A stretch of 6,027 nucleotides of DNA from Pseudomonadota bacterium. Its GTDB lineage: Bacteria > Pseudomonadota > Gammaproteobacteria > Steroidobacterales > Steroidobacteraceae. Each line of letters opens with the position of its first letter. Positions within the stretch are counted from its first letter, which is position 1. The position numbers were made by a program, and so were the translations under genes. This document shows positions 1 to 6,027 of this stretch, piece after piece. The stretch spans positions 1 to 6,027 of the forward strand of contig JAKADE010000186.1 in NCBI GenBank assembly GCA_021820785.1. The letters run 5' to 3'. The notes under the pieces were generated by a model. The model made no database searches and was not told where the DNA came from. It saw nothing but the letters and a program-made list of their open reading frames with translations.

Positions 1-1154
1 AGGCTCGCACGATTGCGAAAACGCCGCACCCCCGGCGCCGAGGGCGACGGTGCGCCACGTCGCTCATCCTTGAGCCAGGCTCTGGCCAACGCAAGGCTCT
101 CTTGTTCCGCATCTCCTGCCTCGTAGTACGCGAGCAGCGGCGGGTCTCGCCACCAGCTCAAATACTCCGGCACGATGCGCTCGGTCCCCTCGCGGATGGC
201 CACCAGCGCTGCGGCCTGAAGCGAGCGGACGATCGTGTCGGTAAGACCCTCGGTCTCATCGAGCAGCGCGCGCATCAGGGGCCCATCCGAAAGATGCGAG
301 GCCAGGCGCAGCGGACAGGCGCGCTCGTAACCCTGTAGGAATGCCGCCAGATCCGGACCTTCCATCCACCGTGCCAGGCGCACGATCGGGAATCGGCTCG
401 AGAGTTGCGGGTCGGAGAGAATGGCCGATTCGAATTCCTCGGTGCCTGCGAGCACGATGGGCCGCTGTGTCTCATTCGAAAGACAGCGTACCCAGTCGAG
501 CAACCACCTGCGCTGCTTACCCTCGGTGTGCACGATGTTGTGGATCTCATCGAGCGCGATGAGCTCGGTGCCGGCGGCCGCGAGGCCCCGGCGCAATACC
601 GATTGCAGCAGCGGCTTTGACGGATGATCGAGGAAGGGGATGTTGGCCTCATCGATCACGGTGCGCCGCAGCGTGCGTAGATCGGGCCCCGCCGGCACCT
701 GCACATAGAGCACGGGGCGGATGTGCCGCTTCGTCGTCGCGTCGTCCCGTTCAGGGTGACGCCGTTCGATGCGGCGCAACACATGCGTCTTGCCCATGCC
801 CGATTCGCCACAGAGGAAGAGTCCCGGCATGCGGATGCGCCGCGGGAGTCGGATCAGTTGCTCGATCTGCCGCTCAACGTGCTGCGCGGGCGGATGGCTC
901 ACGTACAGGTCTTTCAGGATGTGGCGTGCGCGAGCAAGATCCTTCTGTGCCGCGATCGGGCGGATGGCCGGATCGAGGTGCGCCCAGTTGGTCGCTCGGG
1001 CCTTCTCACTCATCCTCGCCGTGCGAATGCCCGCCGGGATCGACCGTCCGGCGGCTCCCTGAGACTTTCGACGCGCTGACGACTTGCGCGTGGCTGCCTG
1101 TGGTCGCTGCTGGGAGAATTTCCCGCTTCGCCCTGGGATTGCGTTCTGGGCCAT
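1..1154 (-). CDS. tniB: TniB/TnsC-like AAA+ transposition ATPase, C-terminus off the left edge
   Basis: This is the ATP-dependent regulator that links the transposase to the chosen target. 384 residues are visible with no stop before the edge. The ATPase core shows Walker A GESGMGKT (about residues 116-123), Walker B LIALDEIH (198-205), a sensor-1-like IVLAGTEE (233-240) and an SSRFP segment with a candidate arginine finger (252-256). A helical part near GLTDTIVRSLQAAALVAI (about 304-321) matches the C-terminal region of TniB. I chose the ATG at 1154 because GGAG lies 7 nt upstream. An in-frame ATG at 1013 has only a poor RBS and would remove 47 basic, Arg/Ser/Gln-rich residues. Tn5053 TniB is about 300 residues, so this protein is longer at both ends. 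It starts 4 bp after the tniA stop, suggesting translational coupling. The family call is secure; TniB versus TnsC naming is conventional. Confidence 0.88.
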   Translation of the reverse strand, partial: MAQNAIPGRSGKFSQQRPQAATRKSSARRKSQGAAGRSIPAGIRTARMSEKARATNWAHLDPAIRPIAAQKDLARARHILKDLYVSHPPAQHVERQIEQLIRLPRRIRMPGLFLCGESGMGKTHVLRRIERRHPERDDATTKRHIRPVLYVQVPAGPDLRTLRRTVIDEANIPFLDHPSKPLLQSVLRRGLAAAGTELIALDEIHNIVHTEGKQRRWLLDWVRCLSNETQRPIVLAGTEEFESAILSDPQLSSRFPIVRLARWMEGPDLAAFLQGYERACPLRLASHLSDGPLMRALLDETEGLTDTIVRSLQAAALVAIREGTERIVPEYLSWWRDPPLLAYYEAGDAEQESLALARAWLKDERRGAPSPSAPGVRRFRNRAS

Positions 1155-1158
1155 GGCG

Positions 1159-3183
1159 CTACTCCAACACTTCAAACGGCACGGCACTTTCCACCGAGGT
1201 TCGGGTCACTTCGAGTTGCGTGCGCGGCAGCGGCGGCAATGGAAGCATTTGACGCAGCGCTTTTCGTCCGCGTTTGCCCGGCTTGCGCTGCGGATGGTGC
1301 GCAGGGGGTTCAAGTGCCGGTGCAGCCTCCTGGTTCGCTTCCTCCGAGTGCCAGCGCGCTGCGCGGGCGCGGCGGCGGCGCGCCCGCAACTGTCCTTGGG
1401 CGGCTTGCTCGGCAATCAGCGCATCGTTCTCCGCAAGACACTGCCGGACGAGTCCCGGGTCAGCGCCCTTGGCGCGCCGCCGATCGCGCGTGCGAATCTC
1501 GTTCCACTCCCAGAGCGAGAGGCGCGGCCAAGCGGCATTCACCCAGGGCACCTGCAGGTGTCCTCCCCCGGGTAACTCGAGCCATACGGAGGAAATGTCG
1601 CGCGGATCGAAGCGAATCACGCGCTTGGTGTCGGGATCGACGTACGGCGCCACGGCATCGCTGCGATAGCGCAGGCAGTGCCAGTCGATGCCGACCGGCT
1701 TGATCGCCCGCAGCGCATGCGGCAGGAGGTCGGTGAAGAGCGTGTGCGGGTCGGCTGGGTGTGGGGGCACAACGATCCCGTGCGGCGTACGCCACACGGC
1801 TTCCCAAGCGGCAAGAGGCGTCATGCCGAGGGTGCGATGGCGTTCGTGGTGATAGGCGGTGATCTCGTTGGCGAACCAGCGCTCGAGGTCCTCGAGAGTT
1901 AGAACTGCATCCTGCGCCGGAAAGGGACTGCGCTTGCCGAGAATTTCGTTGAACGTGTTGCCCGGAATGAGACGCATGCGTCGCATGAACGTTCCGATCA
2001 GGCGCTCGATGCTGCCGCCGAATCGCGGCGTGCGAACGGGCCGATAGCCGTTCTCGATGTGCTGGCGCTTGCAGCCCATCCGAAACGACGGCGAGCGGAA
2101 CTCGGCCCCATTGTCCGTGTAGATCAAGCGCGGACGGCCGTATACCGGCCAAGGCCCTCTCGCGCCGACTCTCTCGAGCCACTGCTCCTTCGGGTAAATG
2201 GCATGCCGCAGGCACAGCGCCACACTCAGTCGGCTCGGCGCCTCGAGGGTGAGCACAAATCCCATGATGACGCGCGTGCAGACATCCATCGCAATTGTGA
2301 GCCAGGGGCGCCCCAAAGGCCCGCGATCCCGCGCGTCAACGATATGTGCGTCGACGAGCGTATGATCAATTTCCACTCGGGAGAGCGCGTGAGGGGCTTC
2401 AGCGGAACCGCGCACCAAGCGCCGCCGGCTGCGCACCTCTTGGGCAACCTCGGGAGGCAGACACTGCGGATCCGCCTTGAGCGCTTTGACCCGACTGAGG
2501 ACCGTCGCGCGTGCGGGCACCGGTTTGCCGATGGCCTCGCAGTCGCCGCGAATCGCCTCGTACACCGAGCGAACCGAGCAGTTCCCGGTGCTCTTGAGCT
2601 TCCCTGCGACGGCGAAGCGAATGATGGCGTCCACGGCCGGATCGAGCGTGCGTTGCCCCGACTGCACGCCCCGAGGTCTCGGCATCAAACCCGTGATGTC
2701 GCCAGCGTGTCGGTAGCGCCGCAGCCATCGGCACACCGTGCGAGCAGAAACACCCAACGCATTGCCCAAGCGTCGTGCCTCTTTGCGAGTCAGCGCGCGT
2801 CCACCGAGGTACGGCTTTAGCATTTCCTCACGCGCGGTTAGCCGAGCCACCTGTTCGTCGTTGACATTTGTGCCCGCGGCACGGGGCGGATCTGGCTCTG
2901 CGGAGCTTGATTCGATCGTTCCTACCGCGGCGCGCGCGACGATGCGCGTCTCGCCTGTCTGAAGGTCCCTGACCAGCAGCCGCTCGAGCGAGAGCGCGTG
3001 CACGAGCTGCACCGGAATGGCCCCGAGTCTAAGGCGCGCTCCCGGCGAGTACGGAATGTCATCCGGATGCGCCGAGCCCGGCGGGGATGCTGCGTCCGTG
3101 TCTGCGTTCGGATCCGGAGTTGGTACGCGTGCTGCGCCGTCGTTCGCAGCCGGGCGCCGAGCGCGGGAGTTGCTCGATTGCAT
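1159..3183 (-). CDS. tniA: TniA/TnsB-like DDE transposase
   Basis: This is the 674-aa catalytic transposase, expected to bind the transposon ends and carry out DNA cleavage and strand transfer. Domains in order: a variable, Pro/Asp-rich N-terminus (1-45); a beta-rich segment (50-90); a helix-turn-helix around LTRKEARRLGNALGVSARTV (131-150); a second DNA-binding region (180-240); and a retroviral-integrase-type core. The core has Asp273 in EIDHT, Asp357 in YTDNGAEF and Glu393 in GGSIERLIGT, a D,D(35)E layout as in TniA. A Mu-type beta-barrel follows (about 490-555), then a basic tail ending PFEVLE. In TnsB proteins such a tail contacts the ATPase partner; that role is inferred here. I chose the ATG at 3183, with AAGGGG 5 nt upstream. 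The longer reading from 3276 adds 31 residues without a comparable RBS. All catalytic residues are intact and there is no frameshift. No TnsA-like endonuclease domain is fused, so copy-in (cointegrate) transposition with a separate resolvase is the family expectation. Confidence 0.94.
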   Translation of the reverse strand: MQSSNSRARRPAANDGAARVPTPDPNADTDAASPPGSAHPDDIPYSPGARLRLGAIPVQLVHALSLERLLVRDLQTGETRIVARAAVGTIESSSAEPDPPRAAGTNVNDEQVARLTAREEMLKPYLGGRALTRKEARRLGNALGVSARTVCRWLRRYRHAGDITGLMPRPRGVQSGQRTLDPAVDAIIRFAVAGKLKSTGNCSVRSVYEAIRGDCEAIGKPVPARATVLSRVKALKADPQCLPPEVAQEVRSRRRLVRGSAEAPHALSRVEIDHTLVDAHIVDARDRGPLGRPWLTIAMDVCTRVIMGFVLTLEAPSRLSVALCLRHAIYPKEQWLERVGARGPWPVYGRPRLIYTDNGAEFRSPSFRMGCKRQHIENGYRPVRTPRFGGSIERLIGTFMRRMRLIPGNTFNEILGKRSPFPAQDAVLTLEDLERWFANEITAYHHERHRTLGMTPLAAWEAVWRTPHGIVVPPHPADPHTLFTDLLPHALRAIKPVGIDWHCLRYRSDAVAPYVDPDTKRVIRFDPRDISSVWLELPGGGHLQVPWVNAAWPRLSLWEWNEIRTRDRRRAKGADPGLVRQCLAENDALIAEQAAQGQLRARRRRARAARWHSEEANQEAAPALEPPAHHPQRKPGKRGRKALRQMLPLPPLPRTQLEVTRTSVESAVPFEVLE
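1162..1165 (-). promoter_or_regulatory. Ribosome-binding site of tniB inside the end of tniA
   Basis: On the minus strand GGAG lies 7 nt before the ATG at 1154 and overlaps the last two sense codons of tniA (TTG GAG TAG). This decides the tniB start and implies that ribosomes finishing tniA feed tniB. Confidence 0.7.
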
Positions 3184-3188
3184 AAGAT

Positions 3189-3194
3189 CCCCTT
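3189..3194 (-). promoter_or_regulatory. Ribosome-binding site of tniA
   Basis: Minus-strand AAGGGG lies 5 nt before the ATG at 3183. It supports this start over the upstream in-frame start at 3276. Confidence 0.5.
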
Positions 3195-3299
3195 CGAGGC
3201 AGCGCGCAGGACGCGCAACCCCAGTCGGCCGCCCGAGACGCGGGAGGGAGTCCGACGCTCCGGCGGGCAATATCACACCCTCGGGGACCTGCCCGATTC

Positions 3300-3329
3300 T
3301 TGACGCGGGATCAGGGAGGCGCAGATACT
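3300..3329 (+). promoter_or_regulatory. Possible rightward sigma70-type promoter
   Basis: TTGACG (3300-3305) is followed after 18 nt by GATACT (3324-3329), matching five and four of six consensus bases. It points towards the integrase remnant about 340 nt away and would run outward from the transposase gene. Resemblance only; a chance match is quite possible. Confidence 0.22.
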
Positions 3330-3520
3330 ACGGGCGACCACAGATGCGCCGAAGAACGTCTCTGTCGCCGCGGCGGGCCCGGACGCCTCACCGTACGGGT
3401 CCGCTGCACCTCTTCCCCGAACCAGGATTGTTCAGCTCAAGCATTCGGTTGGTGCGTGTGTTGCTGACCTCCTTGCGCGCCACGCGGGCGCGCCTGCTGC
3501 AGAGGGGGCATCTGCTTCAC

Positions 3521-3532
3521 GGATTCTAATCC
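3521..3532. repeat. Short palindrome GGATT-CT-AATCC
   Basis: Perfect 5-bp arms around a 2-nt centre, in a locally less GC-rich patch. It could be a protein-binding site or part of a recombination site upstream of the integrase. No function is supported. Confidence 0.3.
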
Positions 3533-3600
3533 AACTTATGAGCTTGCCCTTCCTCGCGCCATGGTGCAAGGATTTTGCATTCGAGACATGGAGGACACGG

Positions 3601-3675
3601 CTGACCCCTCAAGCGCACTGACCCGATCGCGAATACGTAACACGGACGGGCTCAGTCGCCCGTTCCTTTGACCCA
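3601..3675 (+). repeat. Three short direct repeats (C/T)TGACCC
   Basis: CTGACCC occurs at 3601-3607 and 3618-3624, and TTGACCC at 3668-3674, with a related CTGACCT at 3464-3470. The last full copy covers the presumed integrase start codon. Such small same-orientation repeats can be arm sites of a tyrosine recombinase or transposase binding sites, but seven bases is weak evidence. Confidence 0.3.
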
Positions 3676-4758
3676 GTCCCGTGCCTCGCACGACCTCGTG
3701 GCCACACGACTCGACCAAGCGACCGACAGCACGCCGATAAGGCAGCACACCGATCCGCGCGCCCGCGCATCTCGCCGCGCCGCGCGGCATACGCTCCCTA
3801 TCCTCTCGCTCGAGGAGGCCTGCGAGGCCGCCGCCTACGGCCGTAGCAGCCGCGCCGCTTCCACCTACCGCGCTTATGAAGCTGACTGGCGAGCATTTGA
3901 AGCCTGGTGCCGGGCCCTCAAGCTTGTTCCGCTCCCCGCCACCGCCTTCCCGGTGGCGCTTTACTTGTTGGCGGAAGCCAAACTCGGTCGCGCCCCCTCG
4001 ACGCTCGGACGGCGCCTGGCAGCGATTCGCCTGATGCACATCGGGGCACACCACCTCTCGCCCCACGATGCGATCGAGGTCGCAGAGGTCCTGCGCGGGA
4101 TCCGCCGCGCTTGGTAGCGCCCACCGGCGCAGAAGGCCTCTGCGATCGATGGGGAGGTGAAACGGATGGTGGACGCTGCCGAACCGCAGACGATGAAGGG
4201 TTTGCGCGATCGCGCGCTGCTCCTCCTCGGCTTCGCCGGGCGCTACGGCGCTCGGAGCTCGTCGCGCTCGATGCCGAGGATCTCAGCGCGCGCCCGCAAG
4301 GCCTCGCTGTGCTGATTGCGAGCTCCAAGACCGACCAGGAGGGCGAGGGAGCGGTTATCGCCATCCCGCGCGTACCCAACTCGCCCTACTGTCCCGTTCA
4401 GGCCGTGCTCGACTGGCAGGTCCTCGCGGGCATCGCAACCGGCCCGCTCTTCCGGCGCCTCCACCGCGGCGACCGGGTGGGACGATCGCGCCTCACTGCC
4501 CAGAGCGTCGCGCTCATCGTGAAGCGCCTCGCGGCGAAAGTGGGTCTGGATGCCGAGCGCTACTCCGGCCAGAGTCTGAGAAGCGGCTTCCTGACATCGG
4601 CGGTCCTCGCACGCGCCAGCATCTTCACGCTGGCCGATCAATCACGGCACAAGTCGCTCGATGTGCTGCGCGCCTACGTGCGGAGTGAGGAGCCGTTCGA
4701 GGATCACCCTGCCGAGGGTCTTTTGCAGCCGCATCCGCTCGAACGGCCGCCCCGATGA
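3668..4758 (+). pseudogene. Tyrosine recombinase/integrase, broken by TAG and a frameshift
   Basis: The intact ancestor would have been a site-specific recombinase of about 360 residues. The N-terminal SAM-like core-binding domain is seen in TYRAYEADWRAFEAWCRAL (near residue 65) and the following helices to IRRAW. An in-frame TAG at 4115-4117 stops this frame. Beyond it, the same frame continues as clear integrase sequence (GEVKRMVDAAEPQTMKG, then LLLLGFAG). A missing base in the GGG run at 4238-4240 then shifts the reading to the frame encoding ALRRSELVALDAEDL. Catalytic positions: box I Arg (4246-4248), Lys in SSKTDQEG (4327-4329), box II Arg (4579-4581), box III His in RHKS (4648-4650) and Tyr nucleophile in RAYV (4675-4677). 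The box II His of the usual HSLRSG is Gln here (GQSLRSG, 4570-4572). No RBS fits the TTG at 3668; GTG at 3698 is an alternative start. It is divergent from tniA. A sequencing error could explain one lesion but hardly all three. Confidence 0.85.
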
Positions 4759-4932
4759 GCCGGTCCAGCGCCAAAACCCGTATCGATCAATGTATGCCCA
4801 CTGTCCCCCTCGGGCCCATCGCGTGCGTTGCCCGGAAGCCCAAGTCGGCTCGGTTCAAAAGGCAAACTCGCGCAGTGATCCGCGGCGCGGTGCCACGCGG
4901 TTTCCGACCATGGGTTGGGGGTGTATGAGTCA
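4759..4932. other. Gap between integrase remnant and antitoxin promoter
   Basis: No gene or clear terminator was seen. The perfect 9-bp palindrome ATGAGTCAT (4925-4933) lies just at the -35 region of the downstream promoter and could be an operator, though no binding protein is indicated. Confidence 0.4.
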
Positions 4933-4962
4933 TTAAAAAAGCTGCCTCAGATGCGCTATGAT
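4933..4962 (+). promoter_or_regulatory. Probable sigma70-type promoter of the antitoxin gene
   Basis: TTAAAA (4933-4938) and TATGAT (4957-4962) are separated by 18 nt; the -10 matches five of six consensus bases. Transcription would begin near 4969, about 23 nt before the ATG at 4992. The region is markedly more AT-rich than its surroundings. Inverted ATCCT/AGGAT (4961-4965, 4981-4985) frames the presumed start of transcription. Antitoxin genes of this kind are often autoregulated, so an operator here is plausible but unproven. Confidence 0.5.
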
Positions 4963-4980
4963 CCTCGGTACACTCCGGTC

Positions 4981-4984
4981 AGGA
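4981..4984 (+). promoter_or_regulatory. Ribosome-binding site of the antitoxin-like gene
   Basis: AGGA lies 7 nt before the ATG at 4992, good spacing that supports this start. Confidence 0.5.
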
Positions 4985-4991
4985 TGGGGCG

Positions 4992-5300
4992 ATGTCTCTC
5001 GAAGAATGCACCAGTCTCGCTGCGATCCTCGCGGAGCTGACTGTGGCGCGGGAACGCGATGGCGAGCTGCTGACTCGCCTGACGAGATTGCTCAATGCGC
5101 CTTCGTCTGATTTGCCGCCCCATCTCGCCAAAGTCTGCGCTCAAGCTATTGAGCTTTTCGCGGAGGATGCCGCGCGGTTTCTCACGACCCCGCATTGGGA
5201 GCTGCAGGGCGAGAGGCCCATTCTTGTAGCGCAGACCCCCGACGGCGCTGAACGCGTCGAAGATCTGCTCGGACGCATCACCTACGGCATCCCGGCGTAG
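4992..5300 (+). CDS. MbcA/ParS/Xre-type antitoxin, C-terminal domain (DUF2384-like), apparently orphan
   Basis: This 102-aa protein has a helical N-terminal half (residues 1-50, acidic and Leu-rich, no clear DNA-binding motif). Its second half has the pattern of the toxin-binding domain of MbcA/ParS/Xre antitoxins: AIELFAEDAARFLTTPHWEL (52-71), then the RP turn (75-76), then TPDGAERVEDLLGRITYGIP (82-101). In that family the domain neutralises a RES-domain toxin that attacks NAD+, usually encoded directly downstream. Length and gene layout fit a small antitoxin, with its own promoter and an AGGA RBS at 4981. No RES-like sequence follows in any frame up to 5776, so it is either a solitary antitoxin, a remnant of a pair, or works on a toxin elsewhere. 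The assignment rests on recalled family pattern, not a search. Other small regulatory roles are possible. Confidence 0.72.
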   Translation: MSLEECTSLAAILAELTVARERDGELLTRLTRLLNAPSSDLPPHLAKVCAQAIELFAEDAARFLTTPHWELQGERPILVAQTPDGAERVEDLLGRITYGIPA

Positions 5301-5776
5301 CCGCGCCTGCGGGTGCAGTACCGACAGAGGTGCCGTGTCCCTGGCAGATGGCTTTCGCGTCGGTAGCGCTCTGGGGCCGCTCGGCTGATTGCTCATTCGC
5401 TGGTGCGCACGCAGCGTCCCGCTCGGGCGCGGTAATCAGTCCTCGCCGGCGCAGCACTCGGCGCGTTGCTGTCGCTATTTGCTTGAGTTGCGAGGCTGCG
5501 CGCCGCCGCTCGATCACGGCAATCGTTGTCGCGGTCTTGGGTGGCAGAACGGGCCTCATATGTTCCCGGTAGCTCTGACCGCGCGATTCCACGAGCACGC
5601 CATTGATCTCCACGTCGAACTGGCCCTCCCTCCCTGCCTCGTCGCCTTGACCGTGGCGTCGAACCGTCGCTGGAACTCTTCGGCAACGGCAAGGGCTCGC
5701 TTGTGGGCCAGGAATAGAGTTTGCCGACTACTGTCGTCGTGGCACTGCACCTTGCCGCGGCCTCTGTTTCTGTTGG
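5278..5776 (-). pseudogene. Coding-like remnant of unknown function, apparently frameshifted
   Basis: Between the antitoxin and the transporter stop, the minus strand reads like old coding sequence in two frames. One (about 5740-5630) contains LFLAHKRALAVAEEFQRRFD. The other (about 5630-5278) contains QFDVEINGVLVESRGQSYRE and AVIERRRAASQLKQIATATR, with high G/C at third positions, ending at the TGA at 5278-5280, 23 bp inside the antitoxin end. They could join through one missing base in the G-rich run near 5625-5635. I do not recognise the product with confidence. The RALAVAEEF...F...G.FDVEINGVLV pattern faintly recalls small Rdx/SelW-like proteins, but their CxxC motif is not visible. The second frame alone (GTG at 5613, 111 aa) could also be a separate small hypothetical gene. 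No RBS decides it. Confidence 0.3.
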
Positions 5777-6027
5777 TTAGCTTACCATCCTGCCGCTGTC
5801 TTCCACTGCGAGAGCAATCCACAGGCCAGAGGCGCCCACGAGTGCCGCGGTGATCCAAAACGCCGGCAACGCTGCGTGGGCGAGCTGCGCGATCGACCCC
5901 AGAAGCAGCGCGCCAATGGCGTAGCCTGTATCGCGCCAGTAGCGGTACGTGCCCAGGGCTTTGCCGCGAATGAGGGGCGGCGCCCGGTCGGACATTGCGG
6001 CGATCAGGTTCGGATATAGGAGAGCCA
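5777..6027 (-). CDS. MFS transporter, C-terminal end only (start beyond the right edge)
   Basis: The last 82 residues of a major facilitator superfamily permease are visible, ending at TAA 5777-5779. The first visible residues ALLYPNLIAAMSDRAPP lead into a cytoplasmic loop and ALGTYRYWRDTGYAIGAL, a pattern seen before the eleventh helix in MFS efflux-type carriers. Two hydrophobic helices follow (visible residues about 34-50 and 54-74), matching TM11 and TM12, then a short tail EDSGRMVS. The protein would sit in the inner membrane; its substrate cannot be told from this end. The frame is open through the right edge, so the ATG at 5995 is internal rather than the start. It points towards the remnant at 5278-5776 and seems intact in the visible part. 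Confidence 0.85.
   Translation of the reverse strand, partial: ALLYPNLIAAMSDRAPPLIRGKALGTYRYWRDTGYAIGALLLGSIAQLAHAALPAFWITAALVGASGLWIALAVEDSGRMVS

Larger units (their letters stand above)
1..3183 (-). mobile_element. Tn5053/Tn402/Tn7-like transposition module (tniA-tniB), left part cut off
   Basis: Two adjacent minus-strand genes encode a DDE transposase of the TniA/TnsB type and an AAA+ ATPase of the TniB/TnsC type, in the order and tight spacing usual for Tn5053-like elements. Family knowledge: TniA binds the ends and does strand transfer, TniB is the ATP-dependent target regulator, and a TniQ/TnsD protein chooses the site. The next gene would be past the left edge. Neither terminal inverted repeat nor a target duplication could be identified by eye, so the limits given are those of the genes, not of the transposon. 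The right end should lie somewhere beyond 3183. Confidence 0.7.
3184..3667. other. Gene-free stretch between divergent tniA and integrase remnant
   Basis: No reading frame here resembles a protein I know; the open frames are GC-driven. It should hold the tniA promoter and probably the transposon end, but I could not define a terminus. Short structures seen: inverted CGGGCA/TGCCCG (3264-3269 and 3290-3295); inverted GGCGCA/TGCGCC (3318-3323 and 3345-3350) with a direct repeat CAGAT (3322-3326, 3341-3345); GACGCGGGA twice (3237-3245 and 3302-3310); and GGATT/AATCC around 3521-3532. Some of these could be TniA binding sites, but each is short enough to arise by chance. Confidence 0.6.

Noticed and set aside
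617..1252. 211-residue open frame on the plus strand
   Set aside because: Antisense to tniB and the end of tniA, which carry clear catalytic motifs; its Cys/Arg/Ser-rich sequence does not look like a protein.
2059..2820. 253-residue open frame on the plus strand
   Set aside because: It lies wholly opposite tniA, has the Arg/Ala/Pro-rich composition of a GC-driven shadow, and shows no family motif.
1159..3183. TnsA-TnsB fusion
   Set aside because: The first 100 residues of TniA lack an endonuclease-like region and are largely low complexity, so only the TnsB part is present.
1..3300. CRISPR-associated transposon
   Set aside because: TniA and TniB alone are not diagnostic. No Cas gene, repeat-spacer array or TniQ is visible in the window.
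3515..3540. tRNA-anticodon-like sequence (GGATTCTAATCC, resembling a CTA or TCT anticodon arm)
   Set aside because: The stem does not extend with proper pairing around a 7-nt loop, and no D, T or acceptor arms are found nearby.
3536..4066. 176-residue minus-strand open frame
   Set aside because: Opposite the integrase N-terminal domain, which is recognisable; Gly/Arg-rich with no motif.
5301..5853. RES toxin gene downstream of the antitoxin
   Set aside because: None of the plus-strand frames shows the Gly-rich GGRWN-type motif or other RES features; the 154-residue frame at 5389-5853 is a shadow of the minus-strand frames.

Overview
The window is a G+C-rich (roughly two thirds by eye) bacterial segment. 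Its codon use and gene families fit a proteobacterium, but nothing here fixes the genus. It looks like an accessory region: a transposition module on the left, a decayed integrase in the middle, and a flank with an apparently orphan antitoxin and a transporter tail on the right.

Left half (about 1-3183, minus strand): a Tn5053/Tn402/Tn7-type transposition operon. tniA, the DDE transposase (1159-3183), is followed by tniB, the AAA+ regulator (1154 down to the left edge). The tniB ribosome-binding site lies inside the last sense codon of tniA, so the two are probably translationally coupled. In this family TniA/TnsB cuts and joins DNA while TniB/TnsC selects the target with a TniQ/TnsD partner. 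Any target-selection gene would be beyond the left edge and is not visible. No TnsA-like endonuclease, Cas gene or CRISPR array is present in the window.

Middle (3184-4758): a 484-bp gene-free stretch separates tniA from a divergent tyrosine recombinase. That gene is broken by an in-frame TAG and a one-base deletion, and its catalytic box II histidine is replaced by glutamine. I found no convincing transposon terminus, so I cannot say whether the integrase lies inside or outside the element.

Right part (4759-6027): a well-formed promoter and RBS precede a 102-aa protein whose second half looks like the toxin-binding domain of MbcA/ParS/Xre antitoxins. No RES-type toxin follows. Instead, a coding-like but frameshifted minus-strand remnant (about 5278-5776) runs towards it. 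The window ends in the C-terminus of a major facilitator superfamily transporter on the minus strand.

Nothing here is clearly a new system. The points most worth following are the unseen target selector of the Tni module, the triply damaged integrase, and the antitoxin without a visible toxin.
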